The position numbers and the translations under genes were made by a program. Below are positions 13,101 to 25,400 of a DNA stretch of 64,000 bases, in pieces. The notes beneath the pieces were generated by a model. It made no database searches, was not told the DNA's origin, and was given only the letters and a program-made list of their open reading frames with translations. This stretch comes from Metopolophium dirhodum (taxonomy: Eukaryota; Arthropoda; Insecta; Hemiptera; Aphididae): NCBI RefSeq assembly GCF_019925205.1, contig NC_083563.1, forward strand, positions 5,518,001 to 5,582,000. The letters are read 5' to 3'. Position 1 is the first letter of the stretch. Each line of letters starts with the position of its first letter.

Positions 13101-14913
13101 TTGAAGATGGCCAACTGTGTACAAGTGCAATGCGGGAATTAGAAAAGGCTCAAAATCAACTAAATTTATTACATAAATACAAAAAATGTATTATTAGAAT
13201 CCATTTTCCAAACAGATTAGTGTTACAAACCATATTCAAATCAACTGAAACTGTATTGGACATAATTAATTTTATTCGAAAATATCTCATTGATGAATCT
13301 TTAGACTTTTGTTTGTGTAAGAGCCAATTTAATAAAAATGTAAATAATAATTAATTCACCAATGATTTCATTTTAACAGTTACAACACCTCCTAAAACTA
13401 TTTTGAAACCTGAAGATACTTTATTGGAATCTGGATGTGTACCATCGGCAATGATCCATTTTTCATGCAATTTGGAAATTGATCAATTAAAACCTGAGCT
13501 TAAACATAAAATTGTATCAGGGTGTCAAGCTTCAATAGCTGCTTATCTTGTCAGGTTGGTCATTCATATATTATGTGTATATTTATAAAGTCAATGGCAT
13601 AAATATCTTAATGAAACACAAAAAGATAGTTTTTTAATTTAAATCTTTACCTATATACTATGGTTTTTATTTTAAAGACCACCTGAATCAATAGTTATAA
13701 CTAGAGCGCGGATTTGTATGCACTTAAAAGTATTGAAATATGCCATATAATATGCAGTAAAAATCATGAAAATATGCAAAAAATATGCAGTAAAAATCAT
13801 GAAAATATGCAAAAAATATGGAGTCAAAATCATAAAAATATGTAAAAAATATGCAAAAAATTTTTATTTATTTAAAATTTACAATACAACTTATAATAAT
13901 TAATTACTTAAATAGGTACTTCATAAAAAAAATTAGGGAATTTTCTGAAAAACTTAATTTATTTTTAAAATTTTATTTATTATTTATTTATTTATTTATT
14001 TATTAAATTCGTGAATTTTGTTAGAAAACGAACTCCTTATTTTTGGCATATTTACAATTTATGGACAACGACAATCAACGAAACTCAGTTGTATACTGGT
14101 ATGTCGATAACTGACTGATACAGCAAGAGCAATTTAAATTATAGGTAGACACACATTTATTTTCGGCATATTAACGATTTACGGACAACGAAAAACGATA
14201 TAACCGAGTGCCAAGTGGTATGTCGATAACCGACTGACACAGCAAGAGCGATTAAGTTTACGTCGTAATCGATTATTTATCTTATAAAGGTTTAAATAAA
14301 TATATATATACATTATTATTTAGTGACTATGAAATTTAGTTTTAATTTTTCTACTTGACAAAATATTATTTTATACATTTTTTTAAATTTTCGCTTCAAT
14401 ATGCAATAAATTTTGAATTTTGCCAAAATATGCAAAAATATGCAATAACCTTTAAATATGCAGAAATATGCAAAAAAAAATTTTCTCCATTAGCTTCATA
14501 TTATGATGATTTGTGGAAATAACTGACAACAATCCAAAAATATTAAAAGGAAAAAAATATGCAATTGCATAGAAATCCGCGCTCTAGTTATAACTTATAC
14601 GATATAAGATAACATAGTGATCAAAACTCAAAAATGGTAGCATTGTAATTTTCTTTAAAAATTATTAAACTATTTGAAATAATTTATACTACTTTTATTG
14701 CACCCTTAATATTTTTGTATTTACTAACTTATTCAAAAAAATTGCAGAAAAGAAAGGATTTCAAACTCTTCAAATAATGAAACGTTATATGATGAACAGC
14801 CAGGAACGAGTAAACAATTAGATAATCAGAATATTAAAACCCCTGTTTTTACTCAACAAAATAAAACCAAAGCAAATAGTGGGAAGACGCCTAAATGGTT
14901 TAAGCCAGTATGA
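10108..14913 (+). CDS. ASPSCR1: ASPSCR1/TUG UBX-domain protein
   Basis: Nine exons: 10108-10188, 10253-10308, 10382-10551, 10630-10789, 11078-11408, 11657-11790, 13093-13316, 13380-13554 and 14748-14913. They give 498 residues with every phase closing. Residues 1-80 form the TUG N-terminal ubiquitin-like fold, with NDFDLKYHNKILD matching the family's CEYDLKFQRSVLD region. A second ubiquitin-like segment has QIEDGSRL and LWEI. An acidic linker follows. The UBX domain spans about residues 320-415 (IRIHFPNRLVLQ, FTTPPKT). The C-terminus KTPKWFKP matches the family's terminal KVPKWLK-type motif. TUG proteins bind p97/VCP and tether storage vesicles (GLUT4 in mammals). Intron 1 uses a GC donor. 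Start chosen by family N-terminus; an in-frame ATG at 9997 is upstream. AATAAA lies at 15163-15168. Confidence 0.93.
11831..12189. mobile_element. TTAA-flanked MITE (family A) in ASPSCR1 intron 6
   Basis: Begins GAGGAAGTTATAC after TCAA (11827-11830) and ends GGGTGTCACGTCCTC before TTAA (12190-12193). Its right half contains AAAGCCCATGAGTTTGCCTA, as does the copy at 17730-18096. It is about 359 bp long and non-coding. The TTAA target points to piggyBac-type mobilisation. Confidence 0.75.
13702..14586. mobile_element. hAT element, non-autonomous, in ASPSCR1 intron 8
   Basis: An 885-bp element with terminal inverted repeats TAGAGCGCGGATTT and a perfect 8-bp target duplication GTTATAAC at 13694-13701 and 14587-14594. 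Both sub-terminal regions are packed with AAATATGCA motifs. In the middle are two diverged tandem copies of about 92 bp (14041-14132 and 14161-14252), 120 bp apart, each with GTATGTCGATAAC and CAGCAAGAGC. No transposase frame survives. Confidence 0.92.
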
Positions 14914-15194
14914 AGAAAAATCATTAACTACAAATTGTGTTTAAATTACTTAATAATCATTTATTGATGTATAATTATTAATTTCTGTATGGCATATTAT
15001 ATGTATATTTTTTTTTTTTGATAGCATTTATATAATAGCCATATAATTTAAAAATCTAGTAATAAAAAAATGATTTAAAAACAATTAAGTATTTGTTGTC
15101 TATTTTGTTTGTCTTGTGCATCTTTATGATGTTGTTATCATTGTATTTTTTGTATACTTGTAAATAAATAATTTGCTTAAAGAACATATTTTGT

Positions 15195-18100
15195 TCATTC
15201 TGCATTAACATTTAGCAATGTAAGGTTTACTAAATGTCTCATTGTTGGTCTTCCATGAGGGCAATTCTAAAATAAATAAAATTCAAGTCAAACCAATTCA
15301 AATTATAAATTAGCATTGACAAAAAGTCAATATAGTTGGTTATTGTTTATGTTTAGCTTACCCAAGGTTGTTCAATATCTCCCATGTGGTCAATGAGTTT
15401 TCTCATATCACCAAAGTTCAATACTTTACCAATCATAACGGACTTACGACAAGCGCGTGATGCAAACATTGAACGAACTCTAGAAGGTCTACAAAGAGTA
15501 TTTGGCGCATCCTAAATAATGTTAAAATAAATATTAAAAACAAAAAAAATAGTTATTTTACATCATATTCAAATTACTATTTACTTGTAACATGAACAAA
15601 AGTTCATCTACATCCTCTTTACCAAAGCTCCAATTATTACTCATAGGAATCATGGTTAATTTAACTTTCTTTGTTGGTTCCGCTAAATAATATAAAGTAG
15701 TATAAATACTTGATAAGTGATAACTATGAACATGTTTCAAAAAAAGAATAAATAAAACTTACCATCTTGTTGGAACTGAAAATCAAATCCATTCATTTGA
15801 AAAACATTAATATTTTCCATTAATACAATTTCATTAACAGCAGTTAATTCTAATTGTTGGGGTCTATAAACAAATTGAAAATTAAATAAGAAAGTTTTTT
15901 TCATTGTTAGCCAAATATTTAAAGTACTAAAATTGTTTATATAGAATATTATACATAATTTAAAGAAATTCTGATTTGGTAAAAATTTTTGTTTTAATTT
16001 ACAATTATTACTAACACCACTAATTTTTGGCTTGTAATTTTAGTTGTATTTTGTAATGTTTCAAAGTTATATTTTTCATCGGTAGCATGTTGATCAACTA
16101 TAAATAAATCAGCATCAAGTTTGGTAATGATGAAACCCAAATTAAATTGGCCAATTATACTCATCTGTAAAGAAATAATAAGAGTTCTGTATTTATTTAA
16201 ATTTTTACTATTAATTTACTGTTACTTACTCTAGAAAACATATCTTTAGAAATTTCTCTACTTAATTCAATTTCAGCTTGTTGATTTTTATTTGGATCAA
16301 TAGTTGCGTAAAACCGTGTTTTTATTTTCTGTTTTTCAGATCTTCGAAATCTTAAATTGCTTAACCTTTGTTTAATTTGTTCAAGGTTAGTTTCAACTAG
16401 TGCAAATTTTCTTTCTCTGGGTGCAATAGAAGTGTCTATTTCTATACTAGCATTTGTGTTTATTTTTGACAAATCACAAGAAGTTTTTATATCTTTAACA
16501 AATACATTTTTCACATCACTCTTATGTATTGAATCAATGTCTACTTTAGAATCTGATTTATCAGCAACAATTTTTAAATAAAATGTATTATTATCCATAT
16601 TCTCACCATTTGAATTATCAACAAAATGTTCAGTTGATTCAATGTTCTCGCTTTTTGCATTATTAATATATGTGGATTTTTTTTTATCATTTTTAATGCT
16701 TTCTTGTTTTTGTTCATAATTTTTTTCCTCTTTTTCAATGATTGCAATAGAGTCACTGGTGTCAGCACACATAAATGGACTGGTAGATATTTCATTTTCT
16801 TCTTTTTCAATTAATTTCTCAGTATGATTTTTTTGAACATTATCAATAGGCTCAATTTTTTGTTTAAGAAATTTATCTATTGTACTTGGAACAGACGTTG
16901 CTATTTTGGAATTATCAGATTTCCATCTAACGAGTTTAGCTTTAATTTGTTCCGAATGACTAGGTGTCTTTTGACTTTCATATTCATTACTTATATCCAA
17001 CTTCAGTACTGAAATAATGTTTCAATAATTAAAATAAGCAATTAATAACCAGGTTGTTATTATTAATATATCTGAACTATAATATCATGTTCAAAGGTTT
17101 TTATATATTTTATAGAATACAGCATGACTAAATATTAAATAATAAATAACAATTAATGATATAGTGTCATTGATTATAAATACTATAGATTGCTCACTGG
17201 CAGATTTTTTGGTGACGCAAAATATTTACTCCCAGTAGATGGCAAAGCTACATGACTACTAACTAACCTAGGGTTTGGGTGCGGGCTTGTATTTAGTAAT
17301 GCCGTGTAACGTTATAATCGCTAGTAGTCATGTCACCTCGCCATTTACTGGGAGTAAATAATTTGCACCATCGAAAAACCGGCTAGTGAGCAATCTATAA
17401 TATTTATCATGAGAAAAATCTATTTTGTCATGGTATCTATAATCAATGATAGTATATTATTCATAAGCATTTGAAGGATTTATTTTTTTTTTCTAATGTA
17501 AATATTTATTGAAGTCTATTGTTTTCTTCAACACATATTTTGTATTTAACAATTATGTGATTACAAAAAAAGCAATAGTGTTAATGACATGATTTCACTT
17601 TTAAAATTTTCATTATTTTTAAAATTTCTATTAAGTTGTATATTCAAAACTCATAAAAATCTATTATATTGTTTTTTTTATTTATTATATGCTTATTATC
17701 AAACAAATAAAATGTGATTCCTCTATTAAGAGGACGTGATATCCTCATGTGTTATCTTCGTCTTGCAAGTGCGTAACAAAGTAAATTGTATGCTCAGCAG
17801 AACACGTGTAGCTACGTTAATTTAAAAATTAGAGAAAATTGACCTCTTATAAAATCTAAAAGTAAGATTATTATCTACGTAGCCTCATGGGCTTTTTATT
17901 ATATTTAAATTTTAAAGCGAGTTATGAGTATTTTAAAATTTTAAATTGTTTGTACATATTAAAATATGTATAATAAAAAGCCCATGAGTTTGCCTAGATA
18001 ATAATCCTAATATTATATTTTATCATAGGTAAATTTATAAAATTTGCTGTCATGCACTTGTAAGACGGAGACAACACATGCGCATATCACGACTTCTTAA

Positions 18101-21100
18101 ATATAAATAGTTATTTTGCTTACTTTTACAATCTTTACTTTCAATAGTTGATTCATATGGCCTTTTAGTCGATATTGATTCATACAACGATGTATTAATC
18201 TTGTAAGTAGATGGAATATTTTCAAATAATTTATTTAAACTGGCCTTGTAATAGAAGTAACATTTAAACACGGGTATATTATGTTGGCTTACTACTAAAC
18301 CTTATTAACGGCAAAATTTCAATTTTTTTTTGAAAAACTATCTAGTGTATAAATCTTAGCTCTATAATTTGTAAAGAGGCACTATCAAAATCTCTATAAA
18401 TTCATGTTTTTTTTAGGTTTTTCAATATTCATTATTATTGTAAGATGTAAGAATTCATTAAACCATTAATGTGATTGGTTAGTTTGATAGGTTTATGTAA
18501 TATAAAACAATAAAAAATTATAATAAGGTTTTGTGCTATAGGTAAAAGTATAAAAAATCCTAGAGAAACTTTTCCAATTATTTAAAACGCCATTTACCAA
18601 CAATTTAATTTTTACCGATAATGAGATTTGGCAAGAAGCCAACGATTAACAGGTTTAATAATTAAATGTAAAACATTATAAATTACAGTAGTTGAATAAT
18701 AAATATGAATTACTTACTTTAATTATTGAGACTAAATAATTTTCATTAGACAAAAATATTTGTCTTTTATCTGGTGTCACATTAATGTCTACTTCACCTC
18801 TTGCAATAGTTATATTTAAGTAGACAAATGGATATTGATTTTGATTGTATTGATGGTAAACTTCATTCACTGTTTTTATAATCTAATATAAAAATAAATA
18901 ATATATTATATATTACATTATTTTTACTTCAAGCTGAACTACATTTGGTGTCTTTTTTTTTATTTTTTTTTTTTAGAAAAATCAGTTCTGTAGTTAATAT
19001 ATATATATATATATATATTTATCCATATATAGATATCAATTTTTGAGTCGAATTAATCAGCAAGATGAAAAGTAATATTTAGTTTATATAAGAAAATATT
19101 TTTAAAATACTAAAATTCATAAAAATAAAATATGAGTACCTTTAAAGGCTCGCATGGTCTAGAATTAATGAAATAAAATTGTCTGTCCTTTGAACTTCTA
19201 CCTCCATTATGAACACAACTAGATATATAACCATCTAGTTCAAAAATATTTGGTATATCATTTTCTTCATCTACAGGAATGACTTTTTTTAAAACTAACA
19301 AACTGTTAGCCTGAAAATAATAACTGAATCAATAAAAGAAGATCATACATAACCAAATAGCAAATCCTAATAAATTTACCTGTTTAGATCCATAAATGCA
19401 TGATATGTTTTCTAATACTGTGTTGCTACCATGTGTTGATAAAAGTACATTATTCAAAGATTTTGTTTGATTAATACACGATAATCTATGAAAAAAAAAG
19501 TTATTTGTATAAAACTAACCAAAGTTATTAAAATATTAATTTACTTCACTTGAGTAGCTACTAAACAGTAACCAGTCACTACTTGGATCATTTTTCCAAA
19601 GTCTTTTTTTAAATTTCGATGAAACTCTTTATGTCTTACAGGTAATGAAGAGAATAAATTAGACAAAGTAACTGCTGTTCCAACCTAATTAACATGTAAT
19701 TTAATTTTGTAAACAAAAATAAAATCAATTTTATAGTGTTATTACATTATTATATACAGTGATGTGTCGTTAAAAATATGCATGGGTAACTGTCATAGCC
19801 TTTTTCACACAGGTAGGTGACAATGGTAAAAACTAAAAATTAAAACCTTATCATAAATAAAAAAAAATATTTTTGTGAACCATGTTCAACATAGCTATTT
19901 TCTTACAGCCGTTATTATGACTATGAGATATAAGTACTTAATAACTTTTGGAAAGTCTTTTATGGATATTTATAGTAGTACTTTTCCAAACAAAAACCAT
20001 AAAAACATGAAAGGAAATAAGGACCCACATATAGATGACACTTTCTATTTTTTGAAACTTGAATTCAGAAAAATGACAACGTTAAAAGGTCATTGATCAT
20101 CAAAATATTAATTTTTTTATCACCTGATATCTAATAAATATTATCTAAAATTTAAAAATTACAAATAATCATAAAATATTTTGTTTTTGTGACTAAAATA
20201 ATTTGTATAAAACCCGTGTATAATTTCAGTGAGTAATGAGTATAAGCAAAAAACAAAAATAATAGAGCACATACTTCTCAATACACCACTTATTATAATA
20301 ATAATATATATATTTATTTAATTATAAAATCGTACTTGCTTAGCAACAGGGACTTTCAGCTTAATGTTTCCTGTATGATCAAACACTAACTTAATGCCAC
20401 ATTCTTGTGATGAATGTCTAGTGGTTACTGTTACATCACTTAAAGCACATAACGAGCTCAATGCTTCTCCACGAAAACCAAATGTTTCTACTGAAGTCAA
20501 GTCAGCAAAGTCTTTAATTTTGGATGTATGGTGTTTTAAAGCTATATGCAAATAATTGTAGTTAGTTTGAATATTAAAATCTTAAAATATCATTATAATC
20601 ATACCAAGTCCTTCAAAATTGTCAGGATGAACCCCAGATCCGTTATCTGTAACTTCTACCAAATCTTTACCAAATTCTTTTAGTTTAATTCCTACTGAAG
20701 TGGCTCCAGCATCTAAACTATTTTCTATTAACTCCTTTACTGCTGTGGCCAAATTCAATACAACCTTAAAAAAGTGTATGGAAATATTATATCATGTAGG
20801 TACCAGTGGTGTGGTGGAAGGTACACGCGGGTACCGGCGTGTACCCACCTTTTAATTTTATATTTATGCGTGTATCCTTAACAAAAATTGTGGTACGCAG
20901 GTTAGGCGTAGCCCCCCCCCCCCAAGTTATTTTTTACAATGATTGAGGTGTGTACCCATAAACTTTTTTAGGACTACATCACTGGTAGGTACCTTTATCA
21001 TAATAACAATAATAAAACATATAAAATATACAAATTATATTGTTTATCCATAATTACCTGACCAGAACATATTTTATGAACATCCAATTTATTTATTGGC

Positions 21101-21117
21101 TTGATTTGGCTAGACAT
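15195..21117 (-). CDS. PMS2: DNA mismatch repair endonuclease PMS2 (MutL homologue)
   Basis: Fourteen minus-strand exons: 21117-21058, 20764-20605, 20541-20336, 19684-19545, 19485-19380, 19310-19140, 18882-18718, 18244-18124, 17008-16230, 16164-16016, 15863-15763, 15682-15585, 15511-15362 and 15266-15195. They give 825 residues, close to human PMS2 (862). The GHKL ATPase motifs are intact: [10 protein letters not shown] (Glu31, Asn35), DNGSGV and [16 protein letters not shown]. The NVTPDKRQI segment closes the N-terminal domain. Residues about 377-636, one large exon, form a charged, low-complexity Lys/Glu/Ser linker. The C-terminal nuclease motif [12 protein letters not shown] (660-671) and CPHGRP (804-809) are present, so a working nicking endonuclease is expected. 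PMS2 pairs with MLH1 to form MutL-alpha in the nucleus. It converges on ASPSCR1 with 281 bp between stop codons. Confidence 0.96.
17161..17455. mobile_element. Long palindromic MITE in PMS2 intron 8
   Basis: An inverted repeat covering nearly the whole 295 bp. The left arm includes GTCATTGATTATAAATAC and ATAGATTGCTCAC; the right arm mirrors these as GTGAGCAATCTAT and TATCTATAATCAATGAT. The inner arms ATTTACTCCCAGTA and TACTGGGAGTAAAT also pair. TA-rich ends suggest a TA target (Tc1/mariner-like or similar), but the exact target duplication cannot be fixed by eye. Confidence 0.65.
17730..18096. mobile_element. TTAA-flanked MITE (family A) in PMS2 intron 8
   Basis: A 367-bp element between perfect TTAA sites (17726-17729 and 18097-18100). 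The ends GAGGACGTGATATCC and its counterpart CGCATATCACGACTTC pair, and GTCTTGCAAGTGCG pairs with CACTTGTAAGAC further in. The centre carries a second palindrome of GCCTCATGGGCTTTTTATTATA and its inverse. It has the same architecture as 11831-12189, in the opposite gene. Confidence 0.82.
20804..20984. mobile_element. Short hAT MITE in PMS2 intron 1
   Basis: A 181-bp element with ends CAGTGGTGTGGTGG and, read inward from the right, CAGTGATGTAGTCC. It is flanked by a perfect 8-bp duplication GTAGGTAC (20796-20803 and 20985-20992). It contains palindromic GGGTACCGGCGTGTACCC-like sequence and a poly-C run. Confidence 0.88.
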
Positions 21118-22099
21118 CGGTTATATAAAAATACAACTAATTTACAATTTTAGCATAACGATGAAAGTGTATTTAATATCAAGTTTTACAATTGTAAAAC
21201 TAAAATATTACTTAAAAACATTATTTAGTTCCATAAAAATAATACTTAATGGTAGTCAGTCTTTCAGTAACCATTGGTTGAAATAATAAGAAATACTATA
21301 GACAAATGACACAACAATACATAGCAAATTAATCTCAATCTAGGAGAATAATTATAACAAATCTTATGCCACTTTTTTAAGTTGTTTGTAATCTATCCTG
21401 TATTATTGTTTATAGTATTTAATATTGATTAATTATATTAAGTATTAAGCAAATTTAATGTTTTTATGTTATTTCATAATAAACGATGAGGTCACGTTTG
21501 TAAGTACTAAGTAACAAAAACTATGTAAATATGTAATTAAGCATATTATCTTAAGTAGTAGATGAAATTCAAAAATTTTCCTTCTCAGCAGTGATTTTGA
21601 GCGGTGTTAAAATGATGACCATGACAATTTACATTTGACATTTGACAATATTTAATAATAATTTATTATCAATTAATGGGACTACTATAATCTATGATGG
21701 GGGCATATTGGGGCTAAAGGGAGTATAAATTGTAAATTTGGAGTTTGGACGGGTGCAGATTTCAAGATTTTGATAACAATTGATAACAGTGAACCCGATA
21801 AGAACAAAAAAAAGTTTATATCACGGTCTTAGATAATATCAATCACAGAAATTATATAAAATATCAAGTTAAAGCTAAAAAACGAGACAGTATAAAACTA
21901 TGAAATAGTTAGGTTAGTTATGAAATAGTTTTATATATTATCTGTGGTGCTATCCTACAAAAGATAGAAAAAATCCTAATTCCCGCAATTCCGCGTCGTT
22001 CACCAGCAACAAGTTTTGCAAAATAATTGTTTGTCCCTTTAATATTTCTTTAATAATTCTAGTAAACAAAAATTGTGTAATAAGATATTTGACAGAATA
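21118..22099. other. PMS2 upstream region, no gene recognised
   Basis: This contains the presumed PMS2 promoter and 5' UTR next to 21117. There is no recognisable open reading frame or TATA element that I would rely on. Short open frames on the plus strand around 21101-21286 run antisense to PMS2 exon 1 and look accidental. Confidence 0.4.
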
Positions 22100-22900
22100 T
22101 AATTATTATGATTTTTTTCCAACCCAACTGAAAAACTAGTATATGTAACTTCAACATCAAAATAATATTCACCTGTTATTTGGTAGGTATTCCGATATTC
22201 GTATGCCCGTATGCATAGTCAATTTATGTGTCAGCGTGTCACATAAGAGGAATGAGGATACTGGATAAGACTATAGACAATAGACAATAGACAATAGACA
22301 AGTTAAACTAATAAACTACCTATATCTTATAATATTTAGGCCTGTGGAACACAAATTGACTATGCATACGGACATAAGACTTGTGTATTCAGAATTTATC
22401 AGTTCTCTATTAAATATAGGCAACTACGAGATGAAAAATTTGAATTTTCTGTTCATAAATAAACACAATTTTTATTAGGTATTAAAAATCTTTACAAATG
22501 CATAGAAAATATAACAATCTTTATATAACTACTTGAACTACAACTCACTAAATTGACTATGCACACAGGCGGTAAATGGACATTGCCCCTCCATTTTTTT
22601 AAAGTTTATTATTGACTAATAATATTATTGTTAAACTATTTATTATTTAATATGAAATTATTTTTTTAAATAAAAAATTTTATTTTCATAAATATAATAG
22701 ATTATAAATGTAAATGTTTGAATTGTTTAATCAAGAATATATCGGGGGGAAATGTCCACGATTCATATACGGGCATATAAGAAATTCTTATACCAAATAA
22801 TACTGGTGAATACCTATTATTCTAATATTTTAAAGTTACTTCTACTAGTTTTTCAGTTGGGTTGGAAAAAATCATAATAATTGTTTATACGAAATTTTTA
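22100..22900. repeat. Large fold-back (inverted) repeat
   Basis: The left arm, about 22100-22240, runs ATTATGATTTTTTCCAACCC, ACTGAAAAACTAGTA and further inward TTTGGTAGGTATTC. The right arm, about 22745-22895, is its inverse, ending GGGTTGGAAAAAATCATAAT. The inner part repeats GCATAGTCAATT in both orientations (near 22215, 22355 and 22555) and has a tandem AGACAAT tract at 22268-22300. No transposase is visible. Confidence 0.65.
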
Positions 22901-22909
22901 GTGCACTAA

Positions 22910-23430
22910 TCTCAGTGGTGGATCCATTGGGAGGGCAAAGGGGGCTTCCCCCCCTGTGTCGTCGGAGTCTGTACTAATTTGGGGAAACAACCATTATCAG
23001 TCGTTATACCATAGGCGCAAACAGGTGGGGGGATACCCCACCTGGTAACTCTCTGAAGCCGCGCCTGGGTACCCATACATTACCCACACCATACAAGACA
23101 GAACGACATCAATGAGAAAGAAATTTATAATTTTTTTGCACAAATATTTAGTAGGTTCCTGAACAGCTTTTTGTAATTTCTTCTCAGTTACCAGTTTCTT
23201 TTCAGTTTTTTTAAATTTCCAAATTACGTCAGTCCCCCCACCCCCCCCCCCCCACCACCTAAATTGGCAAATTCATATTAAGGGGTACCATACGTTGAAT
23301 TTTACTTTCGTGATAAATTTCATATATAATTATATATAATGACACGGTCGAGAGCGATATTCGTCTTGACGTGTTTCGTGGTGTCGATTGGTGTTGGGGG
23401 CGATTAGTGCCGAGCCTTATTATCGACCTA
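22910..23430. other. Cluster of MITE ends and poly-C tracts
   Basis: CAGTGGTGGATCC at about 22914 and GAAGCCGCGCCTG ending near 23069 look like hAT termini, but no matching target duplication was found, so boundaries are not called. CATAGGCGCAAAC near 23011 could pair with the second end. Long C runs occur near 22949 and 23235-23255. There is no gene. Confidence 0.4.
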
Positions 23431-23529
23431 TTTCTAAGATATAAATATTAAATTATCCCAAAGATATTTTCTACATTAGTTAATAATCAAATTGTTCCAT
23501 TATGTCAACAATTTTTTTCAAATAAACAA

Positions 23530-24690
23530 CATGGTTTTTGTTCAGGGCGTCAACGACAACTAACTTAATTATATTTAAACAACTAACTATGGATTCTTTC
23601 AATAAAAAACTCAATTTGTCGTTGTCTATACAGACTTTAAAAAAGCTTTCGATAGAGTAAAGTTAAATGTTAATCATTCTCTTTTAATAACTAATCTAAA
23701 AGCTTATGAGTTTTATGATCCATTTCTTTCACGGATTCACTCCTTCTTTTAACCAATCAGATCCAAGCCATAAAATATAAAAATTATATTTCTGGACAAA
23801 TTAATGTTTTATTCGTCAAATTGTCTCTTACTTGCGGATGACACTAAAATATACAAGGTAGTTAAATTTCAATTGATGAAGAGACTTCAATGTGACTTAA
23901 ACAGCCTTTATCAATGATGGTGTAAAGCAAATTATATGCCTTTGAATAGATAAATGTGCTATTATTTCATTTTATTAAAAAAAAAAAAAAACGTTACTTT
24001 TTGATTAGGTACGCAGTAAATAATTTAAATTCGAGACGTAATAATGAAATTAAAGATCTTGGCGTTTTCTTCGACTCCAAACTTTCCTTCAATTTTCATA
24101 TTATTAATTATAGGCATAAGAAATAAATAATTTAAGAAACTAGGTTTAATAAAACGTATATGTAAAAATGTTTGCGAAGAGTCAGACATTAAAATTCTGT
24201 ACTTCGCATTAGTTCGATCTCACTTTGACTATGCTTCTTTAATTTGGTGCACTAACAATATGATCCAAAATCATAGTCTATCTACAGTTCAGAATAACTT
24301 TCTAGGATACTAATCAGTTATCATATAAATTCCAATATAAAAGAATTCCACATTCTGAGTACGATACTACTTGTAAAGTTGTAACCTCTTTAAAATAATG
24401 CCCCTAAATAAAGAATTTAATATCTTAAACTGTACATTTTTGTATAAACTTTTACATAATATTATAGATTTTCCTGAAATTCTTGAGCGTTAAAATTTTA
24501 GAGTTAACCAATCTAATCCCAGAAACAATTCATTATTTTATCTCTCCTCTACTTCTATAAACTATGCTTATGTCTAGTGTCTACTGCAGGTAATTCAAAT
24601 ACAAATTTAGATTTTTTTAACAGTAGGTATATTATTCAATTTGTCAAATATTTGATTTAACTTTTGTTTTTATTTTATTTAATTTTTTAT
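23530..24690 (+). pseudogene. Degenerate non-LTR retrotransposon reverse transcriptase
   Basis: The plus-strand frames, broken by several stops and frameshifts, show QHGF(C)SGRQ, YTDFKKAFDRVK, LLADDTKIYK, LQCDLNSLYQWC and NNEIKDLGVFFDSKLSFN. These correspond in order to the reverse-transcriptase palm and finger blocks of Jockey/CR1-like non-LTR elements; the A(D)D catalytic pair is visible as LADD. A weakly conserved C-terminal tail (SSTAGNSNTNLDFFNSRY, roughly) follows. There is no intact frame, endonuclease domain or poly-A tail, so it is a dead 3' fragment. Confidence 0.85.
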
Positions 24691-25400
24691 TCTATCATAT
24701 TATTTTCTCTTACTTTCTCTTACCTATATTTATAATCCTATTGTTCCGTATAATAAATATCTTAATAGTTACAGTCAAGTTGATAATAATTTATAAGCTT
24801 AAATAATTAACAAACGATATAAATAACTCAATCAACTTTATTCAACAATATTTTTGTTAACAATTAAAATACCTAAACATACAATAACACAGTATATTAT
24901 AAAATATACCTAATAATTCATATTAAATGAATGAGCTTTAAAATTACGTACATTTAAATTAATAATGTTTAAGATTGCATATACTGCATAAGATATTTGA
25001 AAATCATTAAAATTGAATTAGCATTTAAGATATTCTAGACGTTAAGTTAATATAACACAAAAAATAATACCTAAGAGGAAATTTATAGTTGGTATTTGGT
25101 ATATTATGATAATTTTAAATAATGGAAAAAAGTCTGGTAGTTGTTGTGATTATAATATTATCCTCTCACGTGTGTTCCTATATTAGTATAATAGAATAAT
25201 AATAATAAAATGTATTACGTAGCTAACTTGATGTCTATTTTACAAGCTTTATAACCCCGTTAACAATATTTTGCTCTAGCAAAATAAAGTAACGATGGTA
25301 AAAAAAAGAAGCGATATCCGACTAGATTTTTTTTTATTTGACTAGATTTATTGAAATTTTAAGACCTGTAGAGGCATGTAAGACGTAATAACATCAAAAT

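Noticed and set aside
16357..17012. Plus-strand and second minus-frame open frames inside the large PMS2 exon
   Set aside because: They are shadows of the 779-bp PMS2 exon 9, which is open in the correct frame and joins in phase to both neighbours.
22268..22300. CRISPR-like direct repeats
   Set aside because: Four AGACAAT units are directly adjacent without spacers in a eukaryotic intergenic region; a simple tandem repeat.
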